A DNA stretch of 64,000 nt from NCBI GenBank assembly GCA_031554215.1, contig JAVBKF010000119.1, positions 42,130-106,129 on the forward strand, read 5' to 3'. Below the pieces are notes generated by a model. That model was not told the DNA's origin and did not search any database. It saw only the letters and a program-made list of their open reading frames with translations. The translations under genes were made by a program, and so were the position numbers. The DNA comes from JAVBKE01 sp031554215 (lineage in GTDB: Bacteria > Bacillota > Bacilli > JARBTR01). This document shows, piece after piece, positions 55,460 to 64,000 of the stretch (within the stretch, counting starts at the first letter, position 1; each line of letters begins with the position of its first letter).

Positions 55460-56254
55460 ATGAAGGCAGTTTCGACACTTACGATAAGAGATTTACATGT
55501 GAGCATTGAAGGTAAGGAGATTTTAAAAGGTGTTAATCTGGAAGTGAAAGCAGGAGAAATCCATGCGATCATGGGGCCAAATGGTACCGGGAAATCAACA
55601 CTATCATCTGCAATTATGGGGCATCCAAAGTACGAAGTGACACGTGGTGAAATCATTCTTGACGGTGAGAATGTACTTGAAATGGAAGTTGACGAGCGTG
55701 CAAAGGCTGGATTATTTCTAGCAATGCAATACCCTTCAGAAATCTCTGGTGTAACCAATTCAGATTTCCTTCGCTCTGCGATGAATAGTCGCCGCGAGGA
55801 AGGGAACGAAATTTCAATCATGAAGTTTATCAAAGAGATGGACAAGAAGATGAACTTTCTTGAAATGAATGAGCAGTACGCAACGAGATATGTCAACGAA
55901 GGATTCTCTGGTGGTGAGAAGAAACGTAACGAGATTCTGCAACTGATGATGATTGAGCCGAAAATCGCTATTCTCGATGAAATTGACTCTGGACTTGATA
56001 TTGACGCGCTCAAGGTTGTTTCTAAAGGGATCAACGGCATGCGTTCAGATGCATTTGGTTGTTTGATTATCACACACTATCAACGTTTACTTAACTATAT
56101 TACCCCGGACTTTGTGCACGTGATGATGCAGGGGAAGATTGTGAAATCAGGCGGAGAAGAATTAGCACAGCGACTTGAGTCAGAAGGATATGATTGGATT
56201 AAGGCTGAGCTAGGCATTGTCGATGATATTGTTGAAGCACCGTCCGCTATATAA
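55460..56254 (+). CDS. sufC: Fe-S cluster assembly ATPase SufC
   Basis: The 264-residue ABC-type ATPase has Walker A GPNGTGKST, signature FSGGEKKRNEILQLMM, Walker B IAILDEIDSGLDIDAL and THYQ. It binds SufB/SufD and powers cluster assembly on the scaffold. First gene of sufCDSUB. A GGAGGTC site lies in front. Confidence 0.96.
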   Translation: MKAVSTLTIRDLHVSIEGKEILKGVNLEVKAGEIHAIMGPNGTGKSTLSSAIMGHPKYEVTRGEIILDGENVLEMEVDERAKAGLFLAMQYPSEISGVTNSDFLRSAMNSRREEGNEISIMKFIKEMDKKMNFLEMNEQYATRYVNEGFSGGEKKRNEILQLMMIEPKIAILDEIDSGLDIDALKVVSKGINGMRSDAFGCLIITHYQRLLNYITPDFVHVMMQGKIVKSGGEELAQRLESEGYDWIKAELGIVDDIVEAPSAI

Positions 56255-56387
56255 GATCGGAAATATAGGAGCAATGTGGGTAACAGGACGACTGCCCAGT
56301 CGTGCGATTGTCATCATGCACAAAAGAGGCTTTCACAGCATCCTGGACTTTATAAAATAGAGAAACTTTTGAACGATGGAGGTTGCA

Positions 56388-57713
56388 ATGACAACAGAAA
56401 CAAATATTTCTTTTGATAAAAATAGCATTGAAGCGTTGTCGAAGAAGAACAACGAGCCAGCATGGTTTGCTGAACTGAGACAGTCGGCATTGGTAAGTAC
56501 AAGTGAGTTACCACTTCCGAAGCCAGATAAAACCAAGATTGATTCTTGGAACTTCACGAATTTTAACCAACACCAGATTGATTCCAACCGTATAGCTGAT
56601 TTTGCAGCGATTCCAAGTGAGATTATGGCGCTCGTTGATACAGATACAGATACACATAATTTGATGATTCAACAAAATAATACGATGACTTATTGCGCAC
56701 TTTCATCTGAAGCATCTGAGCAAGGTGTCATTTTGACAGGGATTTTGGAGGCATTGCATGACTATCCTGAGCTAGTGCAAAAGTACTATATGACTGGCAC
56801 AAGTGCCGATCGTATTCAAGTTGATTCACATAAACTAGCTGCACTAAATACAGCATTATTAAATGGTGGTGTATTCGTCTATGTGCCAAGAAATATTGTT
56901 GTCAAAGAACCAATTCAGGTGATTTTCGCGGTTGACCATGCGGAGACTAGCCTTTTTAATCATGCGATCATTGTTGCTGAGGATTTCGCTCAGTGTACGT
57001 ATGTAGAAAATAATATTTCGCTTGTGGCTTCAGCCGGGACAGTTGCCAATTTAATTACCGAAGTCCATATTGGCGCAGGCGCACATGTCACTTACGGTGC
57101 AGTTGATACACTTGATAAAAACATGACCACATTTGTTCATCGTACGGCATTTGTTGGCCGTGATGGAAAGATTGAATGGGCACTTGGGCTTATGAATGAT
57201 GGAAATACAATTTCTGAAAACATTACTTTACTTGAAGGTGATGGTTCATTCGCAGATACGAAGAGTGTTGTCGTTGGTCGTGGCGTTCAAAAGCAAAATT
57301 TCACCACAAAGGTGATTCACACTGGACAACAATCAGAAGGCTTTATTTTGAAGCACGGTGTGATGAAAGATGAAGCGAGTGCCATTTTCAATGGGATTGG
57401 GTATATTAAGCATGGTGCCACAAAGTCAAATGCGCAGCAAACTTCACGTGTGTTGATGCTGAATAAGAAGGCACGCGGTGATGCCAATCCGATTCTACTG
57501 ATTGATGAGGATGACGTTGTTGCTGGCCATGCAGCTTCGGTTGGTCGTGTCGATGAGATGCAGCTGTACTACTTGATGAGTCGCGGGATATCTCGTCAAG
57601 AGGCAGAGCGATTGATTATTCATGGATTTCTAGCACCAGTTGTGAATGAATTGCCTGTTGATCAGGTGCGGAAGCAACTGGTTGACGTGATTGAGAAGAA
57701 AGTCATGCAGTAA
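56388..57713 (+). CDS. sufD: Fe-S cluster assembly protein SufD
   Basis: SufD of about 441 residues, a right-handed beta-helix scaffold subunit. It carries the [32 protein letters not shown]-terminal motif shared with SufB. The frame opens at 56376, but GGAGG places the start at ATG 56388. A small perfect hairpin (ACGACTG/CAGTCGT, 56288-56303) lies in the sufC-sufD gap. Confidence 0.94.
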   Translation: MTTETNISFDKNSIEALSKKNNEPAWFAELRQSALVSTSELPLPKPDKTKIDSWNFTNFNQHQIDSNRIADFAAIPSEIMALVDTDTDTHNLMIQQNNTMTYCALSSEASEQGVILTGILEALHDYPELVQKYYMTGTSADRIQVDSHKLAALNTALLNGGVFVYVPRNIVVKEPIQVIFAVDHAETSLFNHAIIVAEDFAQCTYVENNISLVASAGTVANLITEVHIGAGAHVTYGAVDTLDKNMTTFVHRTAFVGRDGKIEWALGLMNDGNTISENITLLEGDGSFADTKSVVVGRGVQKQNFTTKVIHTGQQSEGFILKHGVMKDEASAIFNGIGYIKHGATKSNAQQTSRVLMLNKKARGDANPILLIDEDDVVAGHAASVGRVDEMQLYYLMSRGISRQEAERLIIHGFLAPVVNELPVDQVRKQLVDVIEKKVMQ

Positions 57714-57784
57714 ACCTGTTATGATTAAATAGCGTTCATTTGGAACCCGTTTCTTTAGTGGGGACCGAATACAGTAGCAAATAA

Positions 57785-59057
<1,273 letters not shown>

Positions 59058-59269
59058 CATGCCAGAAATGTCCTGCGAACCAAGCCTGAAGGGCGAAGGA
59101 GAGCATCGACATTCACGGCTCCGCGGGTTCTCTGAGTTCCGAATAACTCAATCACTAAGATGCAAATTTTTGTCTTAGAAAAATAAGCTAGCAGTGAATA
59201 TCAATCATACCTAGCCATCAATAAATCGTACAATACAAGTTTTGTTTTTACAAGGAATGGAGTTTTAGC

Positions 59270-59701
59270 ATGTCTGCAAATAATTTAGATGTACTTTACC
59301 GTCAGGTTATCATGGATCACTACAAGCACCCACGTAACAAAGGGGCACTTGGCAGTGATAGCCTGACGATTGATATGAACAATCCAACTTGTGGCGACCG
59401 GATTCAGTTGACACTTCGCGTGGAAGATGGCATTGTTACTGATGCAAAGTTTGATGGTGAGGGTTGCTCAATCTCGATGTCGAGTGCATCGATGATGACT
59501 GTGGCGATTAAAGGTCAACCTGTTGAAGAAGCCATGAAGCTTTCTAAAACATTTTCAGATATGATGCTTGGAAAAGAAATAGATGACAGCATTGATTTCG
59601 GTGATGTCGAAGCACTTCAAGGTGTGGCAAAGTTTCCGGCACGGATTAAATGTGCAACACTAGCGTGGAAGGCAATGGAAAAGGGTTTGCAAGAAGAATA
59701 A
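59270..59701 (+). CDS. sufU: Sulfur transferase SufU
   Basis: The 143-residue SufU has the zinc ligands Cys41, Asp43, Cys66 and Cys128 in the expected positions (PTCGD, EGCSIS, KCATLAW). It accepts persulfide sulfur from SufS. An AGGAATGGAG site precedes the ATG. Confidence 0.95.
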   Translation: MSANNLDVLYRQVIMDHYKHPRNKGALGSDSLTIDMNNPTCGDRIQLTLRVEDGIVTDAKFDGEGCSISMSSASMMTVAIKGQPVEEAMKLSKTFSDMMLGKEIDDSIDFGDVEALQGVAKFPARIKCATLAWKAMEKGLQEE

Positions 59702-59734
59702 TTGATTATAATTAATGAACGGAGGTTTTATTCA

Positions 59735-61132
59735 ATGGCAAAAAAAGAACCCGAAATTGGCGATTATAAATATGGTTTTCATGATAAAGACGTTTCGGTA
59801 TTCCGCTCAAAGCGTGGTTTAACACGTGAAATCGTTGAGGAAATCTCAAAGATGAAGAATGAGCCTCAGTGGATGCTCGATTTCCGCTTGAAATCTTTGG
59901 AGCTGTTTTATAAAATTCCGATGCCTCACTGGGGTGGCAACTTGACTGGGTTGAAGTTTGATGAGATTACGTACTATGTGAAGCCTTCTGAGAGGACGGA
60001 GAAGTCTTGGGATGAAGTACCTGAGGAGATCAAGAATACATTTGATAAGCTTGGGATTCCTGAGGCAGAACAGAAGTATTTGGCTGGCGTGTCAGCGCAA
60101 TATGAATCAGAGGTTGTTTACCATAGTATGAATGAGGACCTCACTAATATGGGTGTTATTTTCAAGGATACTGATTCTGCACTCCGCGAGAATGAGGCTA
60201 TTTTCAAAGAGCATTTTGCGTCTGTGATTCCGCCAGCTGATAACAAGTTTTCTGCTTTGAACTCTGCAGTTTGGTCTGGTGGTTCGTTTATTTATGTACC
60301 AAAAGGTGTGAAGCTTGATACACCTTTGCAAGCATATTTCCGGATTAATTCTGAGAACATGGGACAGTTTGAGCGTACGCTGATTATTGTTGATGAGGAT
60401 GCTTCAGTGCATTATGTTGAGGGCTGTACGGCACCTGTTTATACGACGAATTCATTGCATAGTGCAGTTGTTGAGATTATTGTGAAGAAGAATGCTTATT
60501 GTCGCTACACGACGATTCAGAACTGGGCTAATAATGTTTATAATCTGGTGACGAAACGTACTGTGTGTGATGAGAATGCAACGATGGAATGGATTGATGG
60601 TAATATTGGCTCGAAGCTTACGATGAAGTACCCTGCATGTATTTTGCGAGGTGAGGGTGCTCGGGGGATGACGCTGTCAATTGCGATTGCTGGTAAGGGG
60701 CAACATCAGGATGCGGGAGCGAAGATGATCCATCTTGCACCGAATACGTCGTCAACAATTGTTTCGAAGTCGATTTCCAAGCAAGGTGGTAAGGTGACTT
60801 ACCGTGGGATTGTGCATTTTGGTCGTAAGGCTGATGGCGCGCGTTCTAATATCGAATGTGATACGTTGATCATGGATAATGACTCGACTTCGGATACGAT
60901 ACCTTATAATGAAATTTTGAATGATAATATTTCGCTTGAACATGAGGCGAAGGTGTCTAAGGTGTCTGAGGAGCAGTTGTTCTATTTGATGTCTCGCGGG
61001 ATTTCGGAGCAGGAAGCTACTGAGATGATTGTTATGGGATTTATTGAACCGTTTACTAAGGAATTGCCTATGGAGTATGCGGTTGAGATGAATCGGTTGA
61101 TTAAGTTTGAGATGGAGGGAAGCATTGGGTAA
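59735..61132 (+). CDS. sufB: Fe-S cluster scaffold SufB
   Basis: The 465-residue SufB has the conserved [28 protein letters not shown] and the C-terminal [27 protein letters not shown]. It assembles the cluster with SufC and SufD. The frame opens at 59702 with TTG, but CGGAGG nine bases before ATG 59735 is the start. Its 3' end abuts the putative integration site. Confidence 0.96.
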   Translation: MAKKEPEIGDYKYGFHDKDVSVFRSKRGLTREIVEEISKMKNEPQWMLDFRLKSLELFYKIPMPHWGGNLTGLKFDEITYYVKPSERTEKSWDEVPEEIKNTFDKLGIPEAEQKYLAGVSAQYESEVVYHSMNEDLTNMGVIFKDTDSALRENEAIFKEHFASVIPPADNKFSALNSAVWSGGSFIYVPKGVKLDTPLQAYFRINSENMGQFERTLIIVDEDASVHYVEGCTAPVYTTNSLHSAVVEIIVKKNAYCRYTTIQNWANNVYNLVTKRTVCDENATMEWIDGNIGSKLTMKYPACILRGEGARGMTLSIAIAGKGQHQDAGAKMIHLAPNTSSTIVSKSISKQGGKVTYRGIVHFGRKADGARSNIECDTLIMDNDSTSDTIPYNEILNDNISLEHEAKVSKVSEEQLFYLMSRGISEQEATEMIVMGFIEPFTKELPMEYAVEMNRLIKFEMEGSIG

Positions 61133-61198
61133 CCCTTTATCCATGGGGTTTCCAAGACTTTTCGTAGTTGAAAATGACGCTTTGTCCATAATTTGTCC
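61131..61198. other. Candidate integration (att) junction at the 3' end of sufB
   Basis: Just after the sufB stop is a dyad (AACCC/GGGTT, about 61132-61150). It is followed by two direct TTTGTCC repeats (61181-61187 and 61192-61198), 11 bases apart, directly before the integrase 3' end. This is a typical layout for an attL with integrase-binding repeats. The partner att site is outside the window. Confidence 0.5.
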
Positions 61199-61206
61199 TT
61201 AGACTT

Positions 61207-62265
61207 TTACTTCATATATTGCTCATACTTTTGCATTGCATCTGTTTCAATCTTTTTGGTCACATGCAAGTAAGTATCTGCAGTAGTTTTAATAGATGCG
61301 TGTCCGAGTCTTTCGGATACGTATTTTAAATTTGCACCAGATTCAAGTAAGTGAACTGCATGTGAATGTCTTAGAGCATGAGGTGAAAGAATTGGCACTT
61401 TAGCACGTTTGCAATTTACTTTAAAATACTCTCTCACTACATTTGTTCTAAGCCATCTGCCATCATGTTGATAAAAGACAAGGTTATCTACGGATGGTTT
61501 GTAATTTTCGTACATGAGGTATACTTCTTTTTGGTTCAACCGATGCTTTTTGAGTGTCTGGATGGTGTTACTATCAAGCAATACCGTTCGGACGCTTTTT
61601 TCTGTTTTAGGTTTGGATAAGTACGGATTAGTATTTAAGGGATAAACAAGTGTTTTCTCCACAGTTAGAGTTTTACCTTTAAGATCAATGTCATCCCAAG
61701 TAAGAGCAAGTGCTTCACCAATTCTTAGACCTGTTCTAGCAAGCAATGTAAATAAGGCGAAATACTGTGTAGAATGCTGATATTTTGCGTTTTTTTGTTT
61801 TATAATTAATGTGTTCAAAAACTGTTCTAATTCATCGATGTTAAAGTATTTTAATTTTTTGGTGGACGAATCGAACGGCATTTTAATTTTCTGAACAGGG
61901 TTTTCTCTTAAATATTTGAAGTCAAGTACTGCGTTTAACATAGCACAATTCATTAAACTGTGGATTCTTCGTATAGTACCAACGCTATAATGATCTGCTA
62001 GCTCATTGATCCATTGTTGGTATTCACCTCTTGATATGTCCTTGAGACGATAATTTCCGAAACGAGGAATAATATTTAATCTAATGTTTCTCTCTATAAC
62101 GGAATTGGTGATTGGTCGGATGTTGGGTCTATTATAAATTTCCAACCAGTTGTTAAGATAATCTTGAAGTAACATATCTGCATTTTCGACTTTGCCAGTT
62201 TGGTTAATATTCACTTCTTCTTGAGAAGCGTCCAGAAGGCATAAACAAAGAAAGATAGGTGGCAA
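61207..62265 (-). CDS. Tyrosine recombinase/integrase, N-terminally truncated
   Basis: The 352-residue frame contains a SAM-like core-binding domain ([17 protein letters not shown]...) and a complete catalytic domain: Arg in [17 protein letters not shown], Lys in [24 protein letters not shown] and the Tyr of DTYLHV. Phage/ICE integrases of this Tn916-like group carry an additional ~60-residue N-terminal arm-binding domain. Here it is absent, and the first 28 residues (MPPIFLCLC...) look unrelated and run over the ribosome site of the divergent lipoprotein gene. The start is a TTG without a convincing ribosome site. Probably a decayed integrase gene. Confidence 0.8.
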   Translation of the reverse strand: MPPIFLCLCLLDASQEEVNINQTGKVENADMLLQDYLNNWLEIYNRPNIRPITNSVIERNIRLNIIPRFGNYRLKDISRGEYQQWINELADHYSVGTIRRIHSLMNCAMLNAVLDFKYLRENPVQKIKMPFDSSTKKLKYFNIDELEQFLNTLIIKQKNAKYQHSTQYFALFTLLARTGLRIGEALALTWDDIDLKGKTLTVEKTLVYPLNTNPYLSKPKTEKSVRTVLLDSNTIQTLKKHRLNQKEVYLMYENYKPSVDNLVFYQHDGRWLRTNVVREYFKVNCKRAKVPILSPHALRHSHAVHLLESGANLKYVSERLGHASIKTTADTYLHVTKKIETDAMQKYEQYMK

Positions 62266-62271
62266 TGTAAA

Positions 62272-62910
62272 TTGAAAATTGCAATACTTTGTTTAGTAAT
62301 CTCAGCATGTTTTATTTCTTTTATTTCTTTAGTTGGATGTAATTCTAGCAATGAGGTTTCTGAAATCATTGATGATCAGCAATACTCTGAAGTCAAAGTA
62401 TCTTATGACGGAATTGAAGATACTCACGGATTTGATACAAAAGATAATAGAGCCTACATCAATTCAAACCGCCAAAAAAAAATTATTGGGTTTCGTGAAA
62501 ATGAAAACGGAGTAGTTTATGCTCGTGATGAGATTGACATCATTGATGGGGAAAATGATTCTTTTTTCGCAGAGGAAACTAAAGAGGACTATTTTGACCC
62601 CATAACAGTTCTTGATCTTTCAGTCGAGGATATAAAAGAGGCTAATTATGTGATTCATTATGACAGTGATGATGAAGAAATATTTACTGTAGCGGAGACA
62701 CTAACATCAGAAGATGACGCAGTGTTTAATTCAGTAACAATAGAATTTAACAAGGATTTTCAACCGACAAGTTTGGAATACAGCTATCAGCTTGAAGAGG
62801 AAGAAAGCACTGTAGTATACACATACTCTTACCTTAGTGAAAAAGAATTTGATAAAAATTTTAATCAAGTTAAGGATGATGTAACAGAATTGCAACAGAA
62901 AACTGAGTAG
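62272..62910 (+). CDS. Secreted lipoprotein, unknown function
   Basis: The 212-residue protein has a signal peptide with lipobox SLVGC (Cys23), then an acidic domain rich in E/D/Y without recognisable motifs. The start is TTG at 62272, nine bases after AGGTGG. It is divergent from the integrase with only six bases between the reading frames, so its ribosome site lies inside the integrase frame. Possibly cargo of the integrated element. No family recognised. Confidence 0.7.
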   Translation: MKIAILCLVISACFISFISLVGCNSSNEVSEIIDDQQYSEVKVSYDGIEDTHGFDTKDNRAYINSNRQKKIIGFRENENGVVYARDEIDIIDGENDSFFAEETKEDYFDPITVLDLSVEDIKEANYVIHYDSDDEEIFTVAETLTSEDDAVFNSVTIEFNKDFQPTSLEYSYQLEEEESTVVYTYSYLSEKEFDKNFNQVKDDVTELQQKTE

Positions 62911-63234
62911 AACAGCTTTAAACTATTTAGTTCAACTTCATCTGCAGGCTCTGGGAAATTTGATTCATTGCAGAAATCTAAGAGGACTCATAATAAAACT
63001 GCTTTGTTTGAATCAAGAGGACAAAAACTCACTATTTGTCACCAAAATATTCTGATTACAATTAATATCATTAGCGTTGCATAAAAACCAAATCAATTTG
63101 TCAAGGGGTTAGGGCAAGAAAAATTAATTCATATATTTTCTATAAATAGGAAATAAAGTATTTACAACTATAAAAAAATTCCTTAAAATTTAGATAAGGT
63201 GTCTCACCAAATCCAAATAATAAGGAAAAATCCC
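62911..63234. other. Non-coding interval before the transposase
   Basis: AT-rich, with no coding frame, RNA gene or strong terminator. It should contain the left end of the insertion sequence, but the terminal repeat cannot be defined without the right end. Confidence 0.4.
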
Positions 63235-64000
63235 ATGGATAATGATACTACAAAAACCACTCTAAGTGAACTATTTGATGAAAAAACCAGAAAATTATTT
63301 TCTATAATGGTCAAGGAAATGGCACTAGACAAGTATGCAAAAAAGTTGTCGACTGAGAAGTTTCTAATGATTTTTATTCTCGCTCAAATCAATGATCAGA
63401 ACAGTCTTGCTCATATTTCTCAGAACATTCGTGTTGATGATACGCTTCAAAAGACCTTGGACTTCAATTCTATTAGTGCGTCCCAACTGTCAAGGAAACA
63501 AGGGAATATCCCACCAGAATTGTTCGAAAGAGTTTTCCACAAGTTGTTGATGGAAATTCAGATACACTCAAAGAAGTCCCCAATTATCAGAGACATTGCA
63601 AAACTAAGGGTGATCGATTCATCGACAATTAGTATGAGTCTTTCGGAACACCCTTGGGCTTCCTTTCGAAAAACGAAAGCTGGTATAAAACTGCATACTC
63701 GGATACAGGTAACAGAAGGTCAAACGATACCAGACAAAGTGATTTTCACACCTGCCAAAGTGGCAGATCGAAAGCAAATGGACCCATTAATTGAACCTGA
63801 TGCAGATGCCATCTATTTGTTTGATAGAGCATATCTTGATTACGAGCTGTTTGACCAGTATTGTCTTGAAGAGATTCGTTTTGTTACTAGACTAAAAGCG
63901 AATTTGAAATACGAGATTCTAAATGAGCAAATGTCAACTGAAAATCTGATTTACAGGGATGCAGAAGTATTTCTTGGCAACAGAGATGTCAAAAAGAAAA
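63235..64000 (+). mobile_element. IS4-like insertion sequence with transposase, cut by the window end
   Basis: An ATG at 63235 (MDNDTTKTTLSELFDE) opens a frame of at least 255 codons that continues past base 64000. It has a DUF4372-like N-terminal region and then the DDE catalytic domain, with the first Asp in RVIDSSTISM and the second in YLFDRAYLDYELFDQY. The YREK region expected in IS4 enzymes would lie beyond the window. An AAGGAAAA site precedes the start. No frameshift is seen within the visible part. Confidence 0.8.

Overview
This window looks like chromosome from a low-GC, Gram-positive, endospore-forming member of the Bacillales. The clues are a gamma-type small acid-soluble spore protein (17558-17701), a ytxG-ytxH-ytxJ set near murC and an SftA-type DNA translocase, an lgt-yvoD-ppaX cluster, a sufCDSUB operon, and strong AGGAGG-like ribosome binding sites with several TTG starts. 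All identifications come from reading the sequence; no database search was run. I cannot name the genus.

Layout. 1-4257 is the 3' part of a very large cyclic beta-1,2-glucan synthase/GH94 enzyme cut by the window edge, followed by a decayed reverse-strand gene. A branched-chain amino acid transporter is split: the binding lipoprotein (5007-6182) lies about 5 kb before the HMGF permease/ATPase operon (11102-14842). Between them are a PadR/HAAS membrane-protein pair, a radical SAM/alkyltransferase-like DNA repair pair, a coiled-coil protein and an exonuclease III. 14.9-18 kb holds an ABC exporter, a nucleoside phosphatase and two tiny genes, one of them the spore protein. 18.3-24.6 kb is a reverse-strand cell-wall module: M23 hydrolase A, FtsE, FtsX, M23 hydrolase B and a CtpB-like protease, with a WalR-type box upstream of hydrolase A.

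25-32 kb carries recX and an SOS-type uvrB-Nudix-uvrA group. 32-40.9 kb has acetyltransferases, murG, a YdeI-like protein, an ABC-F ATPase and lgt-yvoD-ppaX. 41-55 kb has sftA, a nicotinate phosphoribosyltransferase, murC, three tandem M29 aminopeptidase paralogues, ytxG-ytxH, a class I fumarase and ytxJ. 55.3-61.1 kb is the SUF iron-sulfur cluster operon, with a clear promoter, a promoter-proximal inverted repeat and a large hairpin over the sufS stop codon. Class I fumarase and the radical SAM protein are likely clients of SUF.

From the 3' end of sufB to the window edge the DNA is more AT-rich and mobile in character: a tyrosine recombinase lacking its usual N-terminal arm-binding domain, an orphan lipoprotein, and an IS4-like transposase running off the end. 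The most interesting points are the duplicated M23 hydrolases around FtsEX with the WalR box, the integration-like junction at sufB, and the regulatory structures of the suf operon. I found no CRISPR array, rRNA, tRNA or recognisable defence system.
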